From NCBI GenBank assembly GCA_033439765.1, contig JAULSN010000020.1, positions 1 through 29,313 of the forward strand: DNA of 29,313 bases, given 5' to 3'. The stretch comes from Lasiosphaeria ovina. Its lineage: Eukaryota; Ascomycota; Sordariomycetes; Sordariales; Lasiosphaeriaceae. The translations under genes were made by a program, and so were the position numbers. Below, piece after piece: positions 1 to 11,045 of this stretch. The notes below the pieces were generated by a model that was given only the letters and a program-made list of their open reading frames with translations, did no database searches and was not told the origin of the DNA. How positions within the stretch are numbered: position 1 is the stretch's first letter; the number at the start of each line of letters is the position of its first letter.

Positions 1-34
1 CTGTACGCTGGTTCGGCTGCGGTGGGGGCTCCAT
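1..34 (-). CDS. possible N-terminal fragment of a gene running off the left edge
   Basis: On the minus strand an ATG at 34-32 opens a frame that stays open to the window edge and begins MEPPPQPNQRT. The start sits in a CACCAATGG context. Only eleven residues are visible, so neither family nor function can be stated. The Pro/Gln-rich beginning is common in fungal regulatory proteins, but that is weak evidence. It could equally be a chance ATG in a leader. Confidence 0.2.
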   Translation of the reverse strand, partial: MEPPPQPNQRT

Positions 35-1823
35 TGGTGTGATGGTAGGTGTAGACGGTCTCAGATCTGGATAAATTCCGAATCTTGCGTTTCTTGACGA
101 AAAGTCGGTATCGTAACGCAAAAAAAAAGATATTGTTTAATTCCTCTGAAGCTGGTGATGCCAATGAGGTCTGAGATGGTCAAATTGGAGAATGTTGTGA
201 TGTTGTTGTTGTTGTTGTTTGTTGCCGTGGTATTTTTTTCTTCTTTCCTTGAAGCCACAGTGGGGAGACTATTCCAGATGTGGCCAGAATGCCAGGGTGG
301 CCAGGATGACAGGGAAATACGTTAGCATCCACAAGCTAGTCCATGTTCCGGTTCCAGTTTGACACAGATGATAAAGGAAAACAGTCGGGTTGTCTTTCTC
401 CAATCCACACACTAAGCCAAGGGCAGACGAGAAAGATGCGATATCATCATCACCATGTCACATGCGGAGGCCAGATGGCAACGAGGCTGCATCTAAAATC
501 GCCGCAAAGATCGCACACGGATTTGCACAAAACACCGTTCGGGTCTAGACTTGAACAGCGACGACTGCCGGCGATGTGGGGAGGACAGAGGAGGGCCGGG
601 CTGGGCTGGTGAAAGAATGAAACAAAACATTCATTTATCCAATCAGGGGCCGTGTTGGGGATTTGAGAGTCGCCTAGCCGCAAGAGCCGGCCCCTCAACG
701 CTGCCCGTTTCAGACGCGTCGATCAGATCGTTCAGCGTCCAGAAAGGATCCCGGCCACACGTTGCCGAGATGAGATAGCCGGAGCAGTCAGGCCGGCTAG
801 AATACGCGTACATACCTGCCCGACTTGCACTCCCCCAGTGCAAAAGGTTCGTGCAGAACAGATCAAGAGATCACCTTAAGTAGGGCTGAGGCGGAGGAGG
901 AGAACCTAGAAGACCCCACCTGCCCCGAGGCTGGGGGGGTTTGGCAAGCTGCACCTGCCTGCCACTCGCTGCAGATGCAGGAACCCGCGTCTCGGCAACC
1001 GTTTCTGTACCACCAACCAAAGCAGCCCCTTTTTCCTTCCTTTTGGGATCTTGGAGATTCTGGTGGTGGTGGTGGGTGGGTGCATCAACACCACACCGCA
1101 AACAAAGAAGGTCGCGCGGGCAACTCGCATCCCGCGCCACGGAGCACAATACTAACAACATTTCTCTTGTTGCTTTCCCCGCAGCAAGCACAATATCAAG
1201 AGCCAATTCTCGCAAGCGCGAGTCGACGTTTAGGAGGAGTGATGTCGCGCTCTCTGGTACCAGTGGTCCCCGACTCTCCACGCAGAGCCGGGCAGCCTTC
1301 CGCTTGCGGCTCCGTCGTGCGGCCCCTGTCTTGTCCTGATGATCACTCGACCACCTCGTGCCATTGACACCTCGCCGACCACCTGCATGGCCATTTTACC
1401 CTGATGATGAAACGCGAACCCCTCCTTCCCTGCTTCGATGAGCTAAAGCTTAGCGCCACTCTGACAATCGGCATGTCCCGTCTACGTCTGCTGGAGCTGT
1501 GGTGAATGTGATGGGGCCGGACAGAGGAAGGCGATGGGTATCATTGCCATCTGCCCAATGTCAATGCCGTTTGTCGTTTGCCTGGACCGACCCCAGTATT
1601 AATATGAATGATCTGCCCAGCCATGCCCCGACTTGGTTTTCAGAATCCGACTCGGTGCTCTGGGTCAGCAGCAGCAAGCAGCAGAAGCAGCAGTGGTCCT
1701 GTGTCTGTGAAATAGGCCAAGCAAGCACCGCCTTTCAGTGACTGTCTCTCATTGTTGTGCTCGCACGAGTTTGCCAGCCAGTTTGCGTACCATAGTGCGG
1801 CACCCCACAGTCTTACTCCCAAG
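35..1823. other. intergenic region, no convincing gene
   Basis: This 1.8 kb region precedes the carboxypeptidase and may also hold the leader of a gene left of the window. It contains a short TTG/CAA triplet run near 200-222 and GC-rich DNA at about 820-1400 that is open in several frames at once, as expected from base composition. None of these frames has a recognisable domain, and I found no splice sites joining them into a longer protein. I saw no tRNA or 5S rRNA pattern. Confidence 0.5.
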
Positions 1824-4035
<2,212 letters not shown>

Positions 4036-5104
4036 TGGGTAATGGGATTGCTGCAATGGTTGGGCTGGGGGATAAGGCACGTGGGATTTGGCGTTTGTAA
4101 GAGGGACCGGAGGATTGGGACATAGGGTACACTCGGAATCTTTGGGGTTGTTTGCTTCTGTTTTTGTGTTTGCTTTATAGGATCAAGTAACAATAGCCTC
4201 GCAAGCGTGTTCGAAAAGCTTTATTCGAGTAGCCAGTTTGGGGTGAGAACAGGAGGAGTTAGGCGCTGGAGGGGATTTGGTCAAATTTGAAGTAATAAAT
4301 AAGGCATTAAACAGAGCTTGAAGTTTAACATTCGGAGATTGTTGTGTTGTGTTGTCAGTGGGGAGGATCGAAATTGGTCGAACAAGTTGTTGGTGTCCTT
4401 CAAACTTCACAAATAACTATCGAATCCCTAAAACATGAGATATGATTGCAAATCTCAACTTCGGAAAAAAGATTGCAATTATTGATCGATCGACAGCGTC
4501 TCCTATCCACTCGTTTGCTAGTCAAGACACACCACCTGTGCGGGTTTGCTTGCACACCTTGACTCTGCTTGAACACCCTGAGCTGAACGGAGCATAATTT
4601 GCATGGACCGGCGCTCCTCAGTCAGGGCTTGATTGGATTTCGGGGTTGAAAATGATGGGAAACCAATTCGCATTTGATCTGTAGAAGTTACACGTCAATG
4701 AAGGTTGGAGAGGGAGGTGCAATCTCTTGGCGAAGCTAGGTGCTGACAGACTTCAAGTACATACAATGTTGTTGTCAAGGGTTAGGGTTGGTGGCTTCGC
4801 TTCGAACCCCTGCAGAAGGTCGGCTTGTCATCCAGAACCCCGTCCGTCCCCGTCGTTACCCGTCCTCAAAACTCCGCTGCAGAAACCATCACAGGATGCC
4901 TCTGCACATATAAAAAACCCTCAATAATACTCGCCTGCGTCGGCCGCTGCCATGGCCCGCCTGTCCTCTCGTTTCTTTGCGCGCCCGCCCTGACTCACCG
5001 ACAAGTTGTCTGCGAGACATTTGCTCACTCATTCTTCTCGACAAGCCCGACCCTATTCCTGCTTCTCCCCATCTCTAAACCAAGCCCGCCAACGGGCCAC
5101 CACG
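4036..5104. other. intergenic: carboxypeptidase 3' region and pantothenate ligase promoter
   Basis: This region has lower GC content than its neighbours and no plausible gene. It holds a CCAAT at 4663-4667, an ATTGG at 4633-4637, a telomere-like double GGGTTA near 4778, and a TATA element at 4909-4917. The stretch from about 4920 to 5104 is a C-rich, TC-rich leader typical of a fungal 5' UTR. Confidence 0.5.
4909..4917 (+). promoter_or_regulatory. TATA-like element upstream of the pantothenate ligase
   Basis: The sequence TATAAAAAA lies 188 nt before the ATG at 5105, with a pyrimidine-rich leader between. That spacing is plausible for a fungal TATA box with a moderately long 5' UTR. It is inferred from sequence only. 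Confidence 0.4.
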
Positions 5105-6367
5105 ATGCAGCCCCTGCTGCCGTTGCGAAACGCCGTCCGCCCCGCCCTCACCGGCTCGCGTGCTCTCGGACTAGAGAATCCTCTCCTGTCGTCGTCATCC
5201 GTCCGACAGCCCAGCCAATCCCCCCCTCTCTCCCCATCCGCCGCCGCCGCAAACCTGCCATCGTCCCGGCGCACCATGGCCTGCCGCTCGACCTCGCCCT
5301 CGTCCTCGTCGGCCGTCGAGAAGATCCCGTCGACGTCGATCCGCGTGCTGCGCAGCGTCGAGGCGGTGCGGCGGTGGCGGCGGCCGCACACGCTGGACCG
5401 GCGCACGGTGGGTTTCGTGCCGACGATGGGCGCGCTGCACGAGGGGCACGTGTCGCTAATCCGGGCGGCGGCGCGCGAGAACCACCACGTCGTCGTCAGC
5501 GTCTACGTCAACCCGGCCCAGTTCGGCATCGCCGAGGACCTTGGCTCGTACCCCGTGACGTGGGCCGCCGACAGCGCCGTGCTGGCCCGCCTCGACCGCG
5601 AGCTCGCCGACGACGGCGCCGGCTTCCTCGCCGCCGGCGTCAGCGCCGTCTTCGCCCCCTCCACCGCCGACATGTACCCCGCCGGCTTCCCGGGACAGGC
5701 CCCCGACAGCCCCGGCAGTTTTGTTACCCTCACCCCCATCTCCAGCGTGCTCGAGGGCGCCTCGCGCCCCACCTTCTTCCGCGGCGTCGCCACCGTCTGC
5801 ATGAAGCTCTTCAACATTGTCCAGCCCGACCGCGTCTACTTTGGCCAGAAGGACGTCCAGCAGACCGTCGTCATCCGCGCCATGGTCCGCGACTTCATGC
5901 TGCCCACCGCCGTCGTTATTGGCCCCACCGTCCGCGCCCCCGACGGCCTCGCCCAGAGCTCGCGCAATGTCTACCTGGGCGCCCGCCGCCGCGCAGTCGC
6001 CCCCGTGCTGCACGATGCCCTGCGCGCCGCCGAGACAGCCTACTCGGCCGGCGCCGGGGCCCGGGACCGCGACGCCATCCTTGACGCCGCCCGCAGCCTC
6101 GCCGACGCCGTGCTGGCCGACCAGATGGCCCTTGCCCCGGCCCAGCGCGTCCGCTTCGAGATCGACTACCTGTCTCTGTCTGACCCGGAAACCATGCAGG
6201 AGCTCGCACAGGTCGACCCCGCCCGCGGCGCCATCCTTAGTGGCGCTATCCGCATGCTCCCCGTCGAGGACCCCCAGCCCGATGAGGACCGCGGCCACAG
6301 CGACGGGCCCCTCGTCCGCCTCATCGACAACATCATCATCCAGCCCGCCGACACGGCTGCCGCGTAG
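5105..6367 (+). CDS. PAN6: pantoate-beta-alanine ligase (pantothenate synthetase)
   Basis: This enzyme makes pantothenate (vitamin B5) by ATP-dependent condensation of pantoate with beta-alanine, through a pantoyl-adenylate, the step that feeds coenzyme A synthesis. It is a single uninterrupted exon of 420 residues. Diagnostic motifs are PTMGALHEGHVSL at about 106-118 (HIGH-type nucleotide-binding loop), VNPAQFG at 135-141, FRGVATV at 225-231, FGQKDVQQ at 246-253 and SSRNVYL at 285-291 (KMSKS-type loop). The bacterial enzyme is near 280 residues. The surplus here is mainly a Ser/Pro/Arg-rich N-terminal extension of about 75 residues and some loop insertions. The chosen ATG has A at -3 and lies downstream of the TATA element; a later in-frame Met at residue 58 would omit most of the extension. 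The first 25 residues contain three Arg and no acidic residue before position 24, resembling a mitochondrial presequence, so location is uncertain. No lesions were seen. Confidence 0.95.
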   Translation: MQPLLPLRNAVRPALTGSRALGLENPLLSSSSVRQPSQSPPLSPSAAAANLPSSRRTMACRSTSPSSSSAVEKIPSTSIRVLRSVEAVRRWRRPHTLDRRTVGFVPTMGALHEGHVSLIRAAARENHHVVVSVYVNPAQFGIAEDLGSYPVTWAADSAVLARLDRELADDGAGFLAAGVSAVFAPSTADMYPAGFPGQAPDSPGSFVTLTPISSVLEGASRPTFFRGVATVCMKLFNIVQPDRVYFGQKDVQQTVVIRAMVRDFMLPTAVVIGPTVRAPDGLAQSSRNVYLGARRRAVAPVLHDALRAAETAYSAGAGARDRDAILDAARSLADAVLADQMALAPAQRVRFEIDYLSLSDPETMQELAQVDPARGAILSGAIRMLPVEDPQPDEDRGHSDGPLVRLIDNIIIQPADTAAA

Positions 6368-7028
6368 CCTAGCGACGGCGCGTTGTTGACGTCCTTAATG
6401 TCCAATACAAATTCTTCGTTGTGTTTTCTCCACTTCAGTTTTACTTTTGGCTTCGGCTTTAGCTTTGGCTTGGATTTACCAGCATGGGCATGGATCTGGC
6501 GCATCGGTTAGCAGGCAGGCATTCATCCACGCAGTTGGCAGGCACTTTTGTTTTGCATTTTTTTTGGCATATAGGTATCAGTCCATTTGTAGAGAAAAAG
6601 AAATCTGGCACAAAGCGCGCGGTGAATTTACACGGCTCCGGCAGAGGTAGCTACCTAGGTGGGAACGGGGATATATTTGGTTGTGCTTTCAATTCTACGC
6701 TGCGAAGCTTTCATGGTTTCTATGGACTTGGTACAGCGGTATGCTGCTGTTGGCCGCGGCCAACTAACTAGGTACCTACTGTATCTCCATCTGTTTATTT
6801 CGCTACATGTTTTCTGCGCTCTGCGCCGGCTGACATACATCCATCCATGTTCTCTGCCTTGGGGTGGTTCGTCCGTCTGATGGTACAATGGGTGTCGTGC
6901 TTTTTTTTTCTATTTTTTTTTTTCTTTTCTTCTTTTCTAAAAAAGTGGGGTGTTGGGTTGTTTAAGGCAGTTTACTGGGCTGTACAAAAGGAAGGGGGTT
7001 CTCAGGTTGGTAGGATGTGCGGGCTGGT

Positions 7029-7083
<55 letters not shown>

Positions 7084-7239
7084 CGATGAAGATGATGATG
7101 GTGGCGATGATGTCGACTACTTTACGAATGCGCAAGACCCCGATCCCCGTTGCGGCGTCGGCCGGAGCCGCACAACAGTGTCGGTATCCGGCTCAACCGG
7201 CCGAATGTTGATGATCCGCGCCGACGCCTCATCGTCGGC
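6368..7239. other. convergent intergenic region with low-complexity tracts
   Basis: This separates the pantothenate ligase (+) from the repeat precursor (-), so both 3' ends lie here. It holds a degenerate CTTTGG/CTTCGG hexamer run near 6440-6472, a T-rich tract near 6900-6940 and the GA microsatellite at 7031-7080. I see no gene. Confidence 0.5.
7031..7080. repeat. (GA)25 microsatellite
   Basis: Twenty-five perfect GA units lie about 160 bp past the stop codon of the repeat precursor gene (read as TC on its coding strand). Perfect dinucleotide repeats of this length are usually length-variable between isolates. Confidence 0.95.
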
Positions 7240-8274
7240 CTACCGGCGCTGGTTCTTGGGTGCGAGGTCGTCGTCGGCAGACCCGAGCTCGGACGCATTG
7301 GGGCTGGCGTCCGCCGCCCGGTGCTGCAGCTCGTCCGACTCGTCCGAGTCCGCCCCAGTATCCCTCCGCGACACGGTGCCGGGTTGCTCGTCGCCGTGGT
7401 CGTGGCTGTCGTCTCTGTCCTCGAGCGCATCCTTGGGAACCTTGGTGCCGGAAGGGCTAGCCCTCGGTGATTTCTTAGGTGGCCCAAAGGGGTTGAAGCC
7501 GCCGAAGCGGCCGCCGAACTTGAAGCCGCCTCTCGGATCAGGGCTCGGCGATCGCCTTTCATGGCCAGCGACGTCGTGCTCAACGTGGCCGTCGTCTCTG
7601 TCCTCGAGCGCGTCCTTGGTAACCTTGATGCCGGAAGGGCTGGCCCTCGGCGATTTCTTAGGTGGCCCAAAGGGGTTGAAGCCGCCGAAGCGGCCGCCGA
7701 ACTTGAAGCCTCCTCTCGGATCAGGGCTCGGCGATCGTCTTTCATGGCCAGCGACGCCGTGCTCAATGTGGCCGTCGTCTCTGTCCTCGAGCGTGTCCTT
7801 GGTAACCTCGGTGCCGGAAGGGCTGGCCCTCGGCGATTTCTTGGGTGGCCCAAAGGGGTTGAAGCCGCCGAAGCGGCCGCCGAACTTGAAGCCTCCTCTC
7901 GGATCAGGGCTCGGCGATCGTCTTTCATGGCCAGCGACGTCATGCTCACCATGGTCTGCATCTCGGCGCGTGGCAGCCTTCACTATAGCCTTGGTCCCTA
8001 CTCCAAAGGGGCCAAAGGGGCCAAATAAGCGGCCGAAGCCTCCCGTAGGGTTCGGCGATCGCTTCTCAAGGCCATCGTCCGTATTAGACCCGGTACCGTG
8101 CTCGACGTGGTTTCCGTTCCTCTTTTGGACGGCGTCTTTAATGGCCGCGGTTCCTCCTCTAGAGGGGCCAGAGAAGGTTCTCGGACTCAGGCTCGTCGCT
8201 CCTCTTTCAGGGACAGCGATCGGGGCAGCCAGGGCGGTTGATACGAGGAGAAGCAGAAGAACTAGTTTGCCCAT
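7240..8274 (-). CDS. secreted tandem-repeat precursor with dibasic processing sites (KEP / RiPP-like)
   Basis: I recognise no named family, only the architecture. The 344 residues start with a signal peptide (MGKLVLLLLLVSTALA, then API). Dibasic pairs lie at 51-52, 71-72, 103-104, 118-119, 145-146, 179-180, 206-207, 240-241, 267-268, 303-304 and at the very C terminus. Three units of 61 residues start at 120, 181 and 242. Each has an identical 25-residue core beginning SPSPDPRGG, rich in Phe and Gly, ending NPFGPP and closed by KK. An acidic spacer with an H-x-E-H motif and a terminal RR then follows. A diverged unit begins at 73 (SPNPTGGFGRLFGPF). No Cys, Trp or Tyr occurs in the core, so it is not a typical Sordariomycete alpha pheromone and lacks the Tyr of known dikaritins. 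It is known that Kex2-type proteases cut after KR/RR in the Golgi. That the cores are released as peptides is inference. No UstY-type oxidase is visible in the window. Confidence 0.75.
   Translation of the reverse strand: MGKLVLLLLLVSTALAAPIAVPERGATSLSPRTFSGPSRGGTAAIKDAVQKRNGNHVEHGTGSNTDDGLEKRSPNPTGGFGRLFGPFGPFGVGTKAIVKAATRRDADHGEHDVAGHERRSPSPDPRGGFKFGGRFGGFNPFGPPKKSPRASPSGTEVTKDTLEDRDDGHIEHGVAGHERRSPSPDPRGGFKFGGRFGGFNPFGPPKKSPRASPSGIKVTKDALEDRDDGHVEHDVAGHERRSPSPDPRGGFKFGGRFGGFNPFGPPKKSPRASPSGTKVPKDALEDRDDSHDHGDEQPGTVSRRDTGADSDESDELQHRAADASPNASELGSADDDLAPKNQRR
7408..7917 (-). repeat. 183-bp coding tandem repeat, about 2.8 units
   Basis: Units begin at 7917, 7734 and 7551 on the minus strand, with the third losing similarity near 7408. 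They encode the 61-residue repeats of the precursor. The cores are identical in protein and nearly identical in DNA, with differences concentrated in the spacers (GTEVTKDTL, GIKVTKDAL and GTKVPKDAL). The period is a multiple of three, so gain or loss of units would keep the frame. Confidence 0.9.
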
Positions 8275-9402
8275 GTTGCTTAACTCAGTGTCTGTTTAGG
8301 AGGGAGTGCGCGCGTTCTAAATGGCCGTCTAGGACCCAGCGTCTGCACTAAGGCTTACTATCAATGGCGTACTGAAATGAACGGTGCGGTTGACAAGGAC
8401 GTGTCGACTACAGCGAGATCAAAATAATATAAAAGGGCGAAACAGCTCAAAAATGGTGGTAAATACGGGAAATAATGCGAGAGCTTGTTGCATACCGGGA
8501 AAAACAAAAACCAGCTAACACGACAGGAAAAGGGGCGACGATTTATATATCTATCACACATCGTCAAGAACCTACCTACCTGCCTACCTACCCATCGACA
8601 ACCGGAATATCATCTAAACCCAGACAAGCAACTCGTAAGTCCAGGCTGGCACGAGAGCAGCTATCATAATACTTATGGAACTTGGCCGGCGGGGGAAGGC
8701 CCAGCCCGGACCCGGGTCTGCTGGGCCGCCGGGCCGCGCGGGCTCTGCTGAAGAGCGCAGCCGCAGCCGCTACTAAGCTTATATCTGCGCCGCCAAGCAT
8801 GGGATGAGAAACACCGGGAGTAGGAAAAAATTATCGTCAGCGGAATGTATCTGCTTGGCGGGTGCCGGCCGGCCAGCCGGTCGACCTGGTAACTTATTAC
8901 TTTTCTGGGAAGGGGCCAACCAATGGCCCCTTCGCCCACAAGGGACAAAGATAGACCTGACCGGGCTGCTCCGGGAAGACACGTGCAATGGGTGTTGTTT
9001 TGGTTCTAGAGCTGTCTGTCGTTCGTAGATGTACGTCTGCCCACATCGCATGGGTATATACGAGGCGGTGCTCTTTGCTGGATTGCTTCCCCGACATTTT
9101 GGTGATAGATGTAAACTTGAAAGTCGCTCCTAGAGTCACGAAACAAAAAAACTCCTCCGACATACAGTAAAAAAAAGCCACGAAGACGGAAAGAAACAGG
9201 GAAACTTGGAAAATAATAAAGTCTTCCTCGACACACCGCGAAATTGCTGCTAATTATGCCCTTTCCTCCATCTCGCATCTCTGACCTCCTCATCCCTGGG
9301 TCCCCTGGGCAGTAAAGACAAAGTTGACGCTTCTCCCGACTCCATAAAACACCCCGGACAGCAATGCCAAAGGCGCTACGTCTCCCGCCACCCTAAAGCA
9401 CT
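8275..9402. other. intergenic: promoter side of the repeat precursor
   Basis: This lies between the start of the repeat precursor and the end of the LPMO-like gene, both on the minus strand. It contains a run of ACCT/CTAC tetranucleotides near 8571-8593, a TATATAAA-like element on the minus strand near 8541-8550 (about 270 nt upstream of the precursor ATG), a GCCGGCCGGC palindrome near 8867 and the hairpin at 8909-8933. No gene is supported. Confidence 0.5.
8909..8933. promoter_or_regulatory. perfect 10-bp inverted repeat with CCAAT at its loop
   Basis: GAAGGGGCCA (8909-8918) pairs perfectly with TGGCCCCTTC (8924-8933) around a five-base loop. CCAAT occupies 8920-8924. CCAAT is the core bound by the fungal HAP/CBC complex. 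The site is about 640 bp upstream of the precursor start and 470 bp past the LPMO-like stop. A role as an operator, or as a terminator hairpin, is inference. Confidence 0.35.
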
Positions 9403-10053
9403 CTAGACAGCAATGACAAAGTCGATGCAGCTCTCGTACGTCTGCTTGGCCGCCGTGCCGAACCAGAACCACTGCAGCACGCACTCGCCCGCGGTGAGGC
9501 AGCTGTTGCCGAGGCCGGCGGCGGGGATAGTGACGCTAAAGGCCGTATTGTTGGCCGGCAGCACGGCGAGCTTCTCGTCGGCGTAGCTGTCGAAGACGAT
9601 GAGCGGCTGGCCGAGCACCGTGTTGGTGGCCGTCTGCACGATGGACACGTTGGCGGGCCCTTCGTGCGGGATCGGCAGGATGGCCGTCAGCGCGATTACC
9701 TGCCCCGGCGTGAACTGCTGCACCAGGTTCACGTTGTCCGCGAACACGGCGCCGCGGCAGAGGTTGAGCTGGCCTGTGTTTGGATGGGTCAGCGGACATG
9801 TTCTCTCACTGCTTTCTCCAGCGTACGCACACCACCCTCTGGAGAGGAAGATGGACTTACAGCTAGCGAGCGGGCTCGCGACGCTTTCCAGCGGAAGCGT
9901 GCCCTCGGCCAGGATGCTGTTCACGGCAGCCTGGCCGCACGCCTTGACCATGGCGGCGCCGGGCAGGCGCGCCGGCGGCGAGGTGATGTTGCCGTGCGCC
10001 GACGCAGTCGCAACCAGCGCGGCCGCCGCCAACATTATCCACGATTTGCCCAT
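9403..10053 (-). CDS. secreted LPMO-like copper protein (chitin-binding type-4-like fold)
   Basis: Exons run 10053-9861 and 9773-9403. The 87-nt intron (9860-9774) has a perfect GTAAGT donor, a GCTGAC branch site and a CAG acceptor. The intron length is a multiple of three with no stop, so an unspliced reading is open, but splicing restores the expected C-x4-C pair (CQLNLCRG). The product is 187 residues. A signal peptide ends ...TASA, leaving HGNITSPPARLPG, so His20 becomes the mature N terminus. A second His at 101 (PIPHEGPANVSI) could complete a histidine brace, the copper site of lytic polysaccharide monooxygenases. Cysteines lie at 39, 65, 70, 156, 162 and 179, and the end reads QTYESCIDFVIAV, as in fungal proteins annotated chitin-binding type-4. 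Substrate and CAZy class cannot be told from sequence. An upstream in-frame start beyond 10053 would bury the signal peptide, so I chose MGKSWIML. Confidence 0.75.
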   Translation of the reverse strand: MGKSWIMLAAAALVATASAHGNITSPPARLPGAAMVKACGQAAVNSILAEGTLPLESVASPLASCKSIFLSRGWCAYAGESSERTCPLTHPNTGQLNLCRGAVFADNVNLVQQFTPGQVIALTAILPIPHEGPANVSIVQTATNTVLGQPLIVFDSYADEKLAVLPANNTAFSVTIPAAGLGNSCLTAGECVLQWFWFGTAAKQTYESCIDFVIAV

Positions 10054-11045
10054 TTTCCGCCGGGGAAACAAGATCTGGTCAAGGAAGGAATCGGGTTGGT
10101 GACCGAGAAGTAAGAACAACGAGCGACCGGCACTCACGAAAGCAAGGAAAGAAGTCTAGAGAGGCGAAAAATAAAAGAATTATCCAGTAATACAAACTTT
10201 CACTCGAAGGGGAACGTAAACGGGGGGCCAAGGTTCTCTATTATCCCACCGGCCTCTCAGTCGCATCCACATATCTAAAGCAGCCTGCTGTCTCGCGCTA
10301 TATGAGAGACGCCTAGTGAAAAATGCATGAGCGAAAATCTCTGCGTTCTCCGCCCGGCGACGGTTAATATGGCATCGCGAAACGTTCCAGGTTGGAGATG
10401 CTTGGCTGCTTGGCCCAACGGCTGACGCATTTGCGGTTTGGGGGATCAGCGCCCAGGGTTAGCGCCATCGCTGCCCTGAAAAGCGCTGGCAATGGGCCAC
10501 AAAACCCCCCCAATTGGCTCCTGTGCCTGATTGTTGGCACATGGCGAGCGGATCGGCCAGAGGCCTCGAGGTATGATCTCCAGATCTCATGCCAAGTCCC
10601 CACGTCCAAAGATCGTTTGCTTGGCTCGGCAAGCCGATCCGGGCACTGACGAGTGTCAAGTTCTCGCCTAGCCTTCCCTGATACTATGGTGTCGAGGCTA
10701 TTGACCCGTCCCAGCTAGGAGAAGGGGGGCGATTTAGAACTATCTACCGCACAAGATGCAAATGCGGCGCCGCGTCCTCTCCACGTTCGCCAGGTTTGGT
10801 CTGGCGCTCGCACGAACCAACTGAAGACGGTTACATGGTAATACAACGAAATGCCAATTGCAAAGACAGGCAGACAGACAGGCAGGTATAACCGAGACTC
10901 TGCTGGACTGGATTCGTCAGAAGGGACGTGTCTCCGCTCTGTGTGTTCGAGCGGCGCCGCAAAACTTGGCAGCCAAGTTATACAGTTCGAGGAGGCCTGA
11001 AAAGAGCAGGATGATTTCTGGTTGCGCTTCTTGTCGAATCGCCTT
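10054..11045. other. intergenic: promoter side of the LPMO-like gene
   Basis: About 1 kb lies between the LPMO-like start and the POP4 stop. Short frames open in several directions, but none shows a domain, signal peptide or splice structure. I see no RNA gene pattern. Confidence 0.5.

Noticed and set aside
825..1367. Open frames on both strands in GC-rich leader DNA
   Set aside because: Several frames are open at once, with no domain, no codon pattern and no splice partner.
1400..1470. C/D-box snoRNA-like spacing (TGATGA ... CTGA)
   Set aside because: The flanks do not form a terminal stem and no guide context can be shown.
4775..4790. Telomere-like GGGTTAGGGTT
   Set aside because: There are only two units, in the middle of a gene-dense region; too short to call an interstitial telomere.
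5456..6298. 280-residue minus-strand frame opposite the pantothenate ligase
   Set aside because: It is a GC-rich antisense shadow with no family resemblance.
6950..8299. 449-residue plus-strand frame over the repeat precursor
   Set aside because: It is the antisense shadow of the minus-strand gene, which has the signal peptide and dibasic repeats.
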